A DNA stretch of 34,775 nt from DASSFZ01 sp036514635 (GTDB taxonomy: Bacteria; Chloroflexota; Anaerolineae; Fen-1058): assembly GCA_036514635.1 (NCBI GenBank), contig DATBWU010000084.1, positions 1-34,775 on the forward strand, written 5' to 3'. Shown here in pieces: positions 1 through 7,540 of the stretch. The stretch's first letter is position 1. Every line of letters begins with the position of its first letter. A model generated the notes under the pieces. The model worked only from the letters and a program-made list of their open reading frames with translations. It was not told the origin of the DNA and ran no database searches. Both the position numbers and the translations under genes were made by a program.

Positions 1-2
1 AT

Positions 3-131
3 GCCACGCCTGAAAATCGGTCGCAGATGCGTCTGCTGGTCGATCGTGGCTTCGCGCGGTTACGCCGTCGTCGCGACCTGCTGTTGGGATTCTTCCGTCA
101 GGCTGGCCTCGTTGTTAAGCAACTTTGGTGA
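3..131 (+). CDS. 3' end of an unidentified gene (partial)
   Basis: The third frame is open from the window edge to a TGA at 129-131 and would encode about 42 residues, ending in VVKQLW. The composition (leucine and arginine rich, with a VDRGFARLRRRRDLLL stretch) looks more like a real protein C-terminus than the cysteine- and tryptophan-rich frame that starts at base 1. It would be convergent with the minus-strand gene ending at 150. I do not recognise a family, and so short a fragment could be chance. Confidence 0.3.
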   Translation, partial: ATPENRSQMRLLVDRGFARLRRRRDLLLGFFRQAGLVVKQLW

Positions 132-149
132 AAAAGAATAAGACAGTCT

Positions 150-527
150 CTAAGATCCGGCGGTCGTGATCGCCCGCAGCGCGATGCCGGCCTCAAACAG
201 CGACACCAGACCGCACATCAGCGTCTCCTGTCGCCCTTCCCGGTTGCGATTGAAGAACTGAATCAACGGAATCCACAGCGCCAGCACAACGCCGTACAGG
301 ATGTGAATCGGCGCGCGCGGCAGTGCTTCCCCTTGCCCTTGCAGCAGCATGATGATCCCGACGCCGGCCTGCGCCAGTGCCGTCAGGTTGCCGACGACGA
401 TGACTCCCCAGTAATTCGGGCTGACCTCACGCTGTCGGAAGTAATCGATGACACCCCACCCACCGGCGATGGCGGCGAAGAACACCATCGCCGTCGCAAT
501 GCGTCCATGAATGAAGGTCAGGTCCAA
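150..527 (-). CDS. small four-helix membrane protein of unknown function
   Basis: A 125-residue protein that looks entirely membrane embedded. Hydrophobic segments fall around MVFFAAIAGGWGVIDYF, VIVVGNLTALAQAGVGIIML, ILYGVVLALWIPLIQFF and LVSLFEAGIALRAIT. I chose the TTG start at 527 because it follows an AGGTG ribosome site by five bases, begins just before the first conserved-looking segment (DLTFIHGRIATA), and leaves a 52-bp gap after the upstream gene. A longer reading from 629 would overlap that gene and add a poor arginine-rich N-terminus. I do not recognise the family. Its position after the cytochrome c maturation operon does not by itself assign it a role there. Confidence 0.6.
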   Translation of the reverse strand: MDLTFIHGRIATAMVFFAAIAGGWGVIDYFRQREVSPNYWGVIVVGNLTALAQAGVGIIMLLQGQGEALPRAPIHILYGVVLALWIPLIQFFNRNREGRQETLMCGLVSLFEAGIALRAITTAGS

Positions 528-579
528 GTGTTCACCTCGTAGCGCGGCCCTGCGAAACCTCGCGTCGCTGTGCCGGTCA

Positions 580-1347
580 TCAAGGGCCGGTTTGCAGGTT
601 CCACTCCCACGCGCTCGATGCTCCCACACTAGCCACCGATAAGCCGCCGAAGATTCGATTCACGTCGTCCGCGAAGGATTGCAGAAAGACATTCGGCACA
701 GCCACCCAGCCGAAGGGGCCGCCGGTCGATAGCAGTTGGGCCGCGCCTGATTCCAATTGGAACACGCGACCAGGCTCCGCGTGCAGTGAGAACGTCACCA
801 CCACATTCAGATTGCCCAACCTCGCCAGCCGCCCGCTGAGCGCCACCCGATTCGGGCCGGCGAAGCGCGCCCGACTGTCGCTCAGGCCGATCGCGTCGCC
901 GGCGATGAACTTGAAGAATGAGCTCAACTCGTCTTCGCTGAACGCCAGCGTGGTCGATTGGTCGTTCTGCGCGGCGGACAGCTTCAGCAGAAAGTCCTGC
1001 GCCGCTTCGGGCGACGAGCTCACCAGCGCACCGCTGGCGTCGCGCGGGTCCCGGTCGAGTGAGGCCAACACGTTACCCGCGACGACGGCCCCTAACACGA
1101 AGAACACTGCCGCCGTGACGAACACCAGCCCGCCGACCATCAACACCAACCGCACGACGGCCTTCTCGCTGAAACCGATGTGAATCTCGTCGCGGTCGTC
1201 GATGTGGGTGACATCGCGTCCGGCGCTGATCTTATCGCGGCCAACCGCGTCGCCGCCGATCGCCACCCGCTCGCCATCGATGTTGACGCCGCCGCTGCGT
1301 TCGTTTGTCTCTGCGCCGGATTCGGCTGAAGGAGGCGTTTCAGGCAT
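580..1347 (-). CDS. single-pass membrane protein with Gly/Asp-rich N-terminal motif
   Basis: A 255-residue protein of unknown function. Residues 1-18 are polar. Residues 19-45 form a glycine- and aspartate-rich stretch with GGVNIDG, IGGDAVGRDKIS and AGRDV in near-regular spacing. A membrane helix follows at about 64-92. The rest (about 160 residues) looks extracytoplasmic and folded, with alternating polar and hydrophobic beta-like segments. GGD..GRDK-type stretches are, from memory, common at the N-termini of STAND/NTPase-type proteins in filamentous and multicellular bacteria, where amyloid-like signalling motifs have been proposed; here the stretch precedes a membrane helix instead. A good promoter lies upstream at 1393-1421, so it is probably transcribed separately from the ccm genes. 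Confidence 0.7.
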   Translation of the reverse strand: MPETPPSAESGAETNERSGGVNIDGERVAIGGDAVGRDKISAGRDVTHIDDRDEIHIGFSEKAVVRLVLMVGGLVFVTAAVFFVLGAVVAGNVLASLDRDPRDASGALVSSSPEAAQDFLLKLSAAQNDQSTTLAFSEDELSSFFKFIAGDAIGLSDSRARFAGPNRVALSGRLARLGNLNVVVTFSLHAEPGRVFQLESGAAQLLSTGGPFGWVAVPNVFLQSFADDVNRIFGGLSVASVGASSAWEWNLQTGP

Positions 1348-1392
1348 CCGAGTTCCCCCACTGCGCTGAGGACATCATCGTGAACGAAGTAG

Positions 1393-1421
1393 ATTATGCC
1401 CTAAGCCGAAAAGCTTGGCAA
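1393..1421 (-). promoter_or_regulatory. sigma70-like promoter for the 580-1347 gene
   Basis: On the minus strand, a TTGCCA box (1416-1421) and a CATAAT box (1393-1398) are separated by exactly 17 bases. The -10 box lies about 45 bases upstream of the ATG at 1347. This is a near-consensus arrangement read directly from the sequence; activity is inferred. Confidence 0.55.
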
Positions 1422-1439
1422 ATGCCCGCGTGAACGCCG

Positions 1440-1500
1440 ATTGCGGATTGCTGAATGACGAATGACGAGCGACGAATGACGAAGGGCGAGGGATGAAGGT
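1440..1500. repeat. interspersed repeat (gattgcgg / gaatgacgaa words)
   Basis: A low-complexity stretch made of GATTGCGGATTGC followed by repeated GAATGACGAATGACGA units. Related words recur at 15676-15765, at 23300-23352 and at 30530-30582. It fills the gap between the resA-like gene and the next gene. No coding potential is supported. Confidence 0.7.
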
Positions 1501-1520
1501 CTTCCGTCGCGGGTCGTTCG

Positions 1521-2087
1521 TCAGCGCGTGGGCAGGATGTCGGCGAGGTACTTCTCGATGTCCTCAGCCGTTATCGGGCCGATGTGGACGGCCCGCACGA
1601 TGCCGCCGGCGTCGATGAACACAGAGGTTGGCAGGCCGATGAGCGAATACGCCGAAGCGACCTCGCCGTTTTCGTCGAGCAGAGCGGGGAACGGCATCTC
1701 GAACTCGGCGACGAAAGCCTTGACATCATCGATCGCGTCGAGTTGCGTGTTGTTAATCGCCAGCACTTCCAAGCCCGCCGCCCGGTGCGCGCGATACGCC
1801 TCGACGATGTCGGGCATTTCGACCCGGCACGGCTCGCACCACGACGCCCAGAAGTTGATGAGCACGGGCCGGCCGGTGTAGTCGGACAGGCTCCGCGTGC
1901 CGCCGTCGAGCGTCTTCAGCGTGAAGCCGGGCGCGGGCGAACCCGGTTGGAGCGGGCCGAATTGGATCGATCCCACGGTTGGGGTCGCGGCGGGATCGTC
2001 AGTCAGGGTGAAGGGCGAAACCGGCGTGCACGCGGCGGCGATCAGCACCGTCGCCATCAGGGTGAGCGACAATCGGAGTATCATCAT
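1521..2087 (-). CDS. TlpA/ResA-type thiol-disulfide oxidoreductase lipoprotein
   Basis: A 188-residue exported thioredoxin-fold protein. The N-terminus is a lipoprotein signal with lipobox IAAAC, so it should be anchored outside the cytoplasmic membrane. The thioredoxin active site is WASWCEPC (about residues 80-87), preceded by the TlpA-family RPVLINF strand and followed by the cis-proline region GLPTSVFID. Proteins of this kind reduce the CxxCH cysteines of apocytochrome c using electrons delivered by CcdA. The ATG overlaps the ccdA stop by ATGA, suggesting translational coupling and a shared reductive branch. A second TlpA-type gene in the same operon (8082-8654) looks like the CcmG/DsbE member, so the two may divide substrates. 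Assignment to ResA or a general TlpA role is not resolved. Confidence 0.9.
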   Translation of the reverse strand: MMILRLSLTLMATVLIAAACTPVSPFTLTDDPAATPTVGSIQFGPLQPGSPAPGFTLKTLDGGTRSLSDYTGRPVLINFWASWCEPCRVEMPDIVEAYRAHRAAGLEVLAINNTQLDAIDDVKAFVAEFEMPFPALLDENGEVASAYSLIGLPTSVFIDAGGIVRAVHIGPITAEDIEKYLADILPTR

Positions 2088-2875
2088 GTGCTTTTCGAGT
2101 TAGCCGCAGTCTGGCCCACGACGTGGCTGCTCAGATAGCCGATGTATGCCGGGACCAACGGCAATACGCACGGCGACAAGAATGACAATAGGCCACCCAG
2201 GATGGCGATGAGGAAGGTCGGATCGTCTGCGCCAGGCAGAGCCGAGTCGGATACCGTGAACGACGCGCCCAACCGCGCGAGCGTGGCCGTGAACTCGCCC
2301 GACACCAGCAACACGCCCAGCGCGATCAGGAACAGGCCGGTGAAGATTTCGATCGCGCGCAGGTAGCGCGTCAGCTTGCGCACGAAGCGACCCATCCGGT
2401 CGATCAGCAGACCCATGATCAAAAACGGCACACCCAGTCCAATCGAGTAGCCGATCGCCAGCAGGAGCGTCGTGGTGGCCGGGCTGCCCTGGGCGGGGAG
2501 GTTGAGGATCGCGCCGAGGACCGTGCCGATGCACGGCGTCCATCCGGCGGCGAAGAACATGCCCATCGCGAACGAGGACGCGAACCCCAGCTCGGGCCGC
2601 CCGGCGAACTGGCGGCGCGTGTCGTAGTACAGGAATGGAATCTTGATCACGCGCATCGTCGCCAGGCCGAAGAGGATGATAATCGCACCGGCGATCTGCG
2701 AGATTTCTACTTTGTTGCGGACCAGAAATTCTTTCAAGACGGCGAATGCGCCTCCGAACAGGACGACGAAGATCAGCGAGAATCCCAGCACGAAAGAAAC
2801 GGCGTGCAAAAACGTGGCGAAGCGCCGGGATAAGGGCATCGCCTGCATCGGCGCGCTGGTCGTCTGGTGCGACAT
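2084..2875 (-). CDS. ccdA: CcdA-family thiol-disulfide transporter, apparently circularly permuted
   Basis: A 263-residue multi-pass protein that moves reducing equivalents from cytoplasmic thioredoxin to extracytoplasmic thioredoxin-fold partners such as the adjacent ResA-like lipoprotein. The family signatures are present but in the wrong order. The protein begins with the segment normally second (LHAVSFVLGFSLIF, 23-36), continues through GWTPCIGTVLGAIL (111-124, C115) and the last normal helices (about 135-192), and ends with the segment normally first: GGLLSFLSPCVLPLVPAYIG (227-246, C236). An in-frame TAA (2912-2914), which is also the ccmD stop, lies 13 codons upstream, so no hidden N-terminal SPC segment can be added. 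Family members normally have six helices with both termini on the same outer side, so this permutation is topologically consistent: the new N-terminus would be cytoplasmic. The start is preceded by a GAGGA ribosome site. Confidence 0.88.
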   Translation of the reverse strand: MSHQTTSAPMQAMPLSRRFATFLHAVSFVLGFSLIFVVLFGGAFAVLKEFLVRNKVEISQIAGAIIILFGLATMRVIKIPFLYYDTRRQFAGRPELGFASSFAMGMFFAAGWTPCIGTVLGAILNLPAQGSPATTTLLLAIGYSIGLGVPFLIMGLLIDRMGRFVRKLTRYLRAIEIFTGLFLIALGVLLVSGEFTATLARLGASFTVSDSALPGADDPTFLIAILGGLLSFLSPCVLPLVPAYIGYLSSHVVGQTAANSKST

Positions 2876-2911
2876 GCGATAGTCCTCGAAGCACCCACCC
2901 TGGCCCGGCGC

Positions 2912-3094
2912 TTACATGGGCTTGCCGGTTGGGTCGCCCTGTTTTTTCTCCACGACCTTCTTCAAGGCGTCCAGGTCTCGCTCCAGATTGCGCTGCCGGC
3001 TGCGGATGCTGAACACGTACAGGAACGTGAGCAACCAGAAGATGATGTACGCGGGAATCAAGAACGAGGCGATGTCGGACATTTCAGGACTCAT
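2912..3094 (-). CDS. ccmD: CcmD-like small membrane protein
   Basis: Sixty residues with one membrane helix (about 7-29, FLIPAYIIFWLLTFLYVFSI) followed by a charged, coiled-coil-like tail (RSRQRNLERDLDALKKVVEKK). This layout and length match CcmD-family proteins, which in System I help release heme-loaded CcmE from the CcmABC complex. It lies just after ccmC and just before ccdA. The second methionine (MSDIASF) is an equally plausible start. The sequence is too short for certainty, but order and shape agree. Confidence 0.8.
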   Translation of the reverse strand: MSPEMSDIASFLIPAYIIFWLLTFLYVFSIRSRQRNLERDLDALKKVVEKKQGDPTGKPM

Positions 3095-3119
3095 GCGTCC
3101 TCCGGTAGGGTAGGTGAGG

Positions 3120-3809
3120 TCAACTCGACAGTACGTTCTGCTTCAGCAGCGACACCTCGTCGGCTGCCTGCTCGACGCGGGCGCGGGCGCGCAAGAGCAC
3201 CAGGTACACCAGCGTGAAGGCGAACAGCGAGACGAACATCGCCACCTTCATCGGGGATGCCAGCGGTGGAAAATCACCTTGACTGAACAGGTCCGGGTGG
3301 ATCGTGTTCCACCAGCGCGTGGCGAAGAACGTCACCGGCACGCTGGCGAAGCCGATGATGGCGTACACGGCCGCGAAGCGCGCGCGCCGCTGCGGATCGT
3401 CGATCGCGCCGCGCAGCATCAGGTAGGCCAGGTAGATGAACAGCGTGATGGCTGTCGTGGTCAGGCGCGGGTCCCACGTCCACCACGTATTCCACACGGG
3501 CCGCGCCCACAACATGCCGGACGCGATGACCATGATGCCGAAGACGACGCCAATCTCGACCGAGGAAAGCGCGATGATGTCGTACGTGCGCGATTCTCCA
3601 CGCCCCAGATACAAGATGCTCGACACGAAGGCGACGAACAGCGCCAGCCCGCCTACCCAGGCGATGCCGACGTGGAAGTAAAAGATGCGTTGCACGTCGC
3701 CCATCACGCGCTCCGTCGGCGCGTACCCGAGCGCGAAAAAGGTCGCCGCGCCTACCGCGAGCAGCGCCAGGCCGGTCAAGACCATCCCAAGTGTGTCTCG
3801 CTTTGCCAT
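3120..3809 (-). CDS. ccmC: heme exporter subunit CcmC
   Basis: A 229-residue, six-helix protein of the heme-handling (CcmC/CcmF/CcsA) superfamily. CcmC loads heme onto CcmE with the CcmAB ATPase. The tryptophan-rich WWD-type motif appears as WNTWWTWDPRLT, flanked by candidate heme-ligand histidines in IFYFHVGIAWVGG and the loop around NTIHPD. I placed the start at 3809 (MAKRD) because GGAGGAG lies just upstream; the longer reading from 3848 adds an unlikely polar leader. It sits between ccmB and ccmD in the standard order. Confidence 0.93.
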   Translation of the reverse strand: MAKRDTLGMVLTGLALLAVGAATFFALGYAPTERVMGDVQRIFYFHVGIAWVGGLALFVAFVSSILYLGRGESRTYDIIALSSVEIGVVFGIMVIASGMLWARPVWNTWWTWDPRLTTTAITLFIYLAYLMLRGAIDDPQRRARFAAVYAIIGFASVPVTFFATRWWNTIHPDLFSQGDFPPLASPMKVAMFVSLFAFTLVYLVLLRARARVEQAADEVSLLKQNVLSS

Positions 3810-3865
3810 ACGCTCCTCCAGGCTGATGTGGTGGATATTGTACCGCAATCTGCGTCACGTTCACA

Positions 3866-3949
3866 ACGAAAGGACACAAAGAAAACTTGGAGATTCTTGG
3901 CGTCGCTTGCCCCGCATCTTTCTGCGGGGTCGTGTCTTGGTGGTTAATC
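3866..3949. repeat. interspersed repeat with internal hairpin
   Basis: An AT-richer block between ccmC and ccmB, starting AACGAAAGGACACAAAG and ending TGTCTTGGTGGTTAAT. The ends match the repeat at 7331-7387 (ACCACCGAGACACAAAGG ... GTCTTAGTGGTTAAT). A CCCCGCA/TGCGGGG hairpin lies inside at 3910-3929. Confidence 0.65.
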
Positions 3950-3971
3950 TGGCGACTTTTCAGACAGGCTC

Positions 3972-4649
3972 TTAATCTTCTACGATGTATTCGAACGTCA
4001 ACACCGACAATCCCACCAGCCCCAAATCATACGCCGCCAGCAGGCCCAGCCAGTTGCCCCACAGGATGATTGGCGCATCGTCCAGCGCGCCGGCGGTGCA
4101 CTTGACGGCGGCCAATAGCGCGGGCAGCGCGACGGGCAGCAGCAAGATCGGCAGCAGCACGTCGCGCAGGCGGGTGCTGGCCGACATCGCCGCGAGCAGC
4201 GTGCCGACGCCCGCGAAGCCGATCGTGCCCAGCACTATCGACAGCAGGATCAGCGGCTTGAAAAACGGCAAGTTGAAGAAGGCGACGAACATCGGCAGGA
4301 GGATGATCTCGATCGCCGACATGAACAGGAAGTTGCCCAGCGCCTTGCCGACGAAGATCGCGCTGCGATCGACCGGGGCCAGGCGCAGCCCGTCGAAACT
4401 GGCCCGATCGAACTCGATCGCCATGGAGCGGTTCAGGCCGAGCATCCCGGCGAAGGTGATGACCAGCCACAGCACGCCGGGCGCAGCCTCCAGCCGGCCC
4501 GCTTTCTCCACGCGCAAGTCGAAGGCGAAGGCGAAAACAAAAATCACCAGCACCGCGAACGCGCCCATCGAACTGAGCATGTCGCGGCTGCGCAACTCGG
4601 TGGTCAGGTCCTTCGAGACGATGGCGAAGACTTTGCGGAAGTAGGACAT
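3972..4649 (-). CDS. ccmB: heme exporter permease CcmB
   Basis: A 225-residue ABC permease with about six membrane segments. It carries the CcmB-type N-terminus (FAIVSKDLTTELRSRDMLSS) and the LGLNRSMAIEFDRASFDGLR region (about 75-94), in which CcmB is best conserved. With CcmA it forms the ATPase that drives heme transfer from CcmC to CcmE. Its ATG lies 45 bases downstream of the ccmA stop, across a small palindromic repeat. Confidence 0.93.
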   Translation of the reverse strand: MSYFRKVFAIVSKDLTTELRSRDMLSSMGAFAVLVIFVFAFAFDLRVEKAGRLEAAPGVLWLVITFAGMLGLNRSMAIEFDRASFDGLRLAPVDRSAIFVGKALGNFLFMSAIEIILLPMFVAFFNLPFFKPLILLSIVLGTIGFAGVGTLLAAMSASTRLRDVLLPILLLPVALPALLAAVKCTAGALDDAPIILWGNWLGLLAAYDLGLVGLSVLTFEYIVED

Positions 4650-4650
4650 A

Positions 4651-4692
4651 CGAAAACGTAAAACGTAATGCGCGATCCCTTTACGTTTTACT
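4651..4692. repeat. palindromic AAAACGTAAAACGT repeat between ccmA and ccmB
   Basis: CGAAAACGTAAAACGTAATG is followed by TTTACGTTTTACTC, giving a small inverted repeat. The same word family recurs at 11381-11420, next to ccmE, and inside a coding region at about 20525-20550. It lacks a clear terminator T-tract. Confidence 0.6.
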
Positions 4693-4694
4693 CT

Positions 4695-5396
4695 TTACTC
4701 CCCACCTGTCACCCGGCTGTACGTCTCTCGGAAGTTTGACGCGGCCAGCTCGTCGCGGTTCGCCGTGTACGCCAGCCGCCCGCGTGCGATCAACAACGCG
4801 CGATCGGACAAGGCCAGCCCGCGATCGAGGTCGTGCGTCGACATCACCACCGCGCGCTGGCCGTCGTGCAGGCGCCGCAGGGTATTCGCCAGTCGATCCG
4901 AAGCATCGGGGTCGAGGCCGGTGAACGGCTCGTCGAGCAGCACCACGCGCGGATCGTGCAGCAGCACGCGCGCGATCGATAAGCGCTGCTGCATACCCCG
5001 CGAAAAAGTCCGTACCCGGTCGTGTCGCCGCTCGGCCAGCCCGACTTGATCGATCAAAGCGTCGATGTGCCGCTCGGCGCCGTTCACGTCGTACATCCGC
5101 GCGAAGAAGCGCAGGTTCTCTTCGGCGCTCAACTCGCCGTACAGCAGCGGCTGGTGCGACAAGAACCCGATTTGCCGGCGCGCACCGTCCGCGCCTTTGG
5201 GTAGCGTGTGACCGGCAATGGAAATCGTCCCGTGCGTGGGCCGCGAGAGCGTCGCCAGAATGCGCAGCAGCGTCGTCTTGCCTGCGCCGTTCGGCCCCAT
5301 CAGGGACACGAACTCGCCGGCCTCAACTGTGAAGTCGAGATTGCGCAGTGCGACGAACGGGCCGAATTGCTTGACGAGGCCGGTGACGTGGATCAT
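4695..5396 (-). CDS. ccmA: heme exporter ATP-binding protein CcmA
   Basis: A 233-residue ABC ATPase. It has Walker A at 34-42 (GPNGAGKTT), a signature region FSRGMQQRLSIAR at 131-143 (the SRGMQQR form is usual in CcmA relatives), Walker B VVLLDEP at 151-157 and a switch histidine in STHD at 188. It powers the CcmBC heme-handover step. The ATG at 5396 abuts an 8-bp tandem array (5399-5478), leaving no recognisable ribosome-binding site, so translation may start weakly or depend on the array. Confidence 0.95.
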   Translation of the reverse strand: MIHVTGLVKQFGPFVALRNLDFTVEAGEFVSLMGPNGAGKTTLLRILATLSRPTHGTISIAGHTLPKGADGARRQIGFLSHQPLLYGELSAEENLRFFARMYDVNGAERHIDALIDQVGLAERRHDRVRTFSRGMQQRLSIARVLLHDPRVVLLDEPFTGLDPDASDRLANTLRRLHDGQRAVVMSTHDLDRGLALSDRALLIARGRLAYTANRDELAASNFRETYSRVTGGE

Positions 5397-5398
5397 GA

Positions 5399-5478
5399 GC
5401 GAGTCAGCGAGTCAGCGAGTCAGCGAGTCAGCGAGTCAGCGAGTCGGCGAGTCAGCGAGTCAACGAGTCAGCGAGTCA
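5399..5478. repeat. 8-bp tandem array (gcgagtca) x10
   Basis: Ten consecutive 8-bp units of gcgagtca, three of them with a single change (gcgagtcg once, acgagtca once and a variable last junction). The array starts two bases upstream of the ccmA start codon on the minus strand. A partial inverted copy, GCTCGCTGACTCGCTGATT, follows at about 5493-5511, so the whole 5399-5511 stretch can fold back. The same array occurs at 34688-34775. Confidence 0.9.
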
Positions 5479-5512
5479 ACGACAGGCGAACCCTGCTCGC
5501 TGACTCGCTGAT

Positions 5513-7540
5513 TCATTCGTCTCGCATCAGGTGCACGGCTTTGGCCTTGAGCGCCTCACGCTGCTTGCGGTATTCGGATTCGGCGATCTGGCCCGCGTCG
5601 AAGGCATCGTCGAGCGCGGCGATTTGATCGAGCAGCGCCTCGCGCTCAACCGGCGGGGCTTTCGGTGCGCGCATGCGCCAGAACCCATAACCGATCACGC
5701 CCGCGCCTGCGATCAGGATCGCGATGCCGCCGATCAGCTTCGCGTCGATGGTCGTGCCCGATCGAGTCAGGCGAAAGGTCAGACTCTGCCCGGTGGAGAG
5801 CGGCCCGCCCGCGAAGACCTGATACGCCTGCCCTTGAATGAGGGTCGGGCTTTGTTCGATCAACTGATCGGCTGCCGGTTTCAGATCGCCTGTCTGCGCC
5901 AGCAGGACGATCGAATTGACCGGGTAGGTCAGCCCCCGATCGAGCGAAGCGTCCGCATCGGCCGGCAGCTGGTAAGTGATTTGCACGTTGGCCGTATTGT
6001 CGCCGGGCGGAATGGCTTCAAAATACTCAAAGCCTCCATCCGACTGCGCATAGACGCCGGGCACAGTGGTCATTCCGAGGAATGCCGTAGCGCCCGCCGG
6101 CAAGTTGAAGCGCAGGGCAGGGCCGCCGGACATATTCGCCACAGTTCGGTCGCCCAGGTTCGACACGCCATAGAACTCGACCACGCTGAGCACGCCGCTG
6201 TCCTGCGTGACTCGGACGTGCAGGGTATCGATCTGGAGCGCATCGGTTGCCGTCGTTTGCTCGTAGACGTGAATCGGCATGTCGATTGTCGTGGTCAGAC
6301 CATCGACTGTGATCAGGTCGCTCCAGTACGGGATGTCACCATATTGAACGTTGGCGGCTATGACATCTCCCGCTTGCGCCTGCAAGCCGGGCACTGTAAA
6401 CCGCCCCTGCGTATCCGCCCGGATCGTCTGAGTGACCGGCTCGTTGACGGGCTGGTTGTTCTGGTCGAGGCCGCCGGGGAGGTAGTAGAACGTGCCCTCG
6501 AGGTTGCCGGGCTGCGGCCCGCCGTTCGTGCCGTTGATGATCGATCCGTCGATCGTCAATCCAATGCCCGCCGGTTCCGGCACGCGCGTCGCGTTCGGCG
6601 CGGGAGCCGGCTCGGTTGGCCCGGCGGCGACGGCGGCTGCGTCGTAGGCGAAACTGCGGATGTAGTCGTCGACCGCGCGCCGCTCTTCGCTGCTCAACTT
6701 GCCGCTGAACGATGGGACGTGTGTGCTGTCCAGCGCGTTGTCCCACTCGCCCGGCGCAACGTCGGTGTAGCCGGCTAAGTTGGACAGATCGGGCAGCGGG
6801 CCGCCGGCCTGCGGGCCGTCGCCTTTGCCTGTTTCGCCGTGGCACTGCACGCAGCGTTCTTCGTAGATCGTTTTTCCGGAGGCGATGACCTCTTGCGGCG
6901 AGCCGAGCGACCAGGCGTAGGCAATCACGTCCCAGCGGTCGTCGACCGACAGCGACTCGCTGAAGAAGGGCATGCCCCTTTCGAGGCGGCCTCCCGTGAC
7001 GACGGCGTACCACTCGGCGAGTGTCGAGGCGCGCGCGACGCTGTCGGCGGTGAGATCGGCGGGCATTGCCCCGAACCGCGATTGAATCGCGCCGGCGCGG
7101 TCGCCATCGCCCTTACCCGATGCGCCGTGGCAGGCCGCGCACTTCTCGGCATAGATCGCCGCGCCGTTCGCGATCGACGGTCTGCGCGAAGGCAACTCCA
7201 CTGTCACGTCGGGCTGGGGCGGCAGCGGGGTGAGAATCGGCGCGCGCCCGCGCGACGGCGGCGGAGCCGAGAGCGAGCAGCCGGCGAGCAGCGCCGCCAG
7301 CAGGATGATGCACAGAATCGAAAGTGTTTTACCACCGAGACACAAAGGCACAAAGATAACCTGGTGTCTTCGTGTCTTAGTGGTTAATAAAGTCGACTCT
7401 ACCGGGTTGGCCGGGGAAAGCCTCACCGCAAAGGGCGCAAAGAGCGCAAAGCCTTTGAAATCTTGGCGTCCTTTGCGTTCTTTGCGGTTCAATTCCCGCC
7501 AGAGTCGGGAGAGCCATAAAGTCTTGTGAGAGTGATTCAT
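5513..7540 (-). CDS. diheme cytochrome c lipoprotein with beta and SHOCT-like domains
   Basis: As read from the ATG at 7540, 675 residues. Order: a repeat-derived N-terminus (about 10-72); lipoprotein signal ending LAALLAGC (C88); two cytochrome c domains with CAACH (134-138) and CVQCH (230-234), each followed by G.(S/T)GKGDG; a transthyretin-like beta domain (about 330-400); a further extracytoplasmic beta region; one membrane helix (GGIAILIAGAGVIGYGFW); and a short helical SHOCT-like tail. It is probably a membrane-bound electron carrier and itself a substrate of the surrounding ccm genes. The 7540 ATG overlaps the upstream stop (ATGA) and has an AGGTAG site, but the signal peptide then lies 70 residues in. 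A GTG at 7351 would start directly before the signal. Two interspersed repeats (7331-7387 and 7423-7495) separate the two. Confidence 0.85.
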   Translation of the reverse strand: MNHSHKTLWLSRLWRELNRKERKGRQDFKGFALFAPFAVRLSPANPVESTLLTTKTRRHQVIFVPLCLGGKTLSILCIILLAALLAGCSLSAPPPSRGRAPILTPLPPQPDVTVELPSRRPSIANGAAIYAEKCAACHGASGKGDGDRAGAIQSRFGAMPADLTADSVARASTLAEWYAVVTGGRLERGMPFFSESLSVDDRWDVIAYAWSLGSPQEVIASGKTIYEERCVQCHGETGKGDGPQAGGPLPDLSNLAGYTDVAPGEWDNALDSTHVPSFSGKLSSEERRAVDDYIRSFAYDAAAVAAGPTEPAPAPNATRVPEPAGIGLTIDGSIINGTNGGPQPGNLEGTFYYLPGGLDQNNQPVNEPVTQTIRADTQGRFTVPGLQAQAGDVIAANVQYGDIPYWSDLITVDGLTTTIDMPIHVYEQTTATDALQIDTLHVRVTQDSGVLSVVEFYGVSNLGDRTVANMSGGPALRFNLPAGATAFLGMTTVPGVYAQSDGGFEYFEAIPPGDNTANVQITYQLPADADASLDRGLTYPVNSIVLLAQTGDLKPAADQLIEQSPTLIQGQAYQVFAGGPLSTGQSLTFRLTRSGTTIDAKLIGGIAILIAGAGVIGYGFWRMRAPKAPPVEREALLDQIAALDDAFDAGQIAESEYRKQREALKAKAVHLMRDE
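7331..7495. repeat. two interspersed palindromic repeats within the cytochrome gene 5' end
   Basis: The first (7331-7387) starts ACCACCGAGACACAAAGG and ends GTCTTAGTGGTTAAT. The second (about 7426-7492) starts CACCGCAAAGGGCGCAAAG and ends TTTGCGTTCTTTGCGGTT. Both are imperfect palindromes. Both remain open in the reading frame of the lipoprotein, encoding the odd N-terminal stretch between the coupled ATG and the signal peptide. Confidence 0.8.

Noticed and set aside
3114..3947. 277-codon plus-strand open frame over ccmC
   Set aside because: Antisense shadow rich in Arg, His and Gln; ccmC is unambiguous on the other strand.
5399..5478. CRISPR-like array
   Set aside because: Units are 8 bp without spacers; the structure is a simple tandem repeat.
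5208..5627. Possible serine-rich repeat protein (ASQRVSES units) on the plus strand
   Set aside because: It is only the gcgagtca array read in its open orientation, joined to antisense of ccmA and the cytochrome gene.
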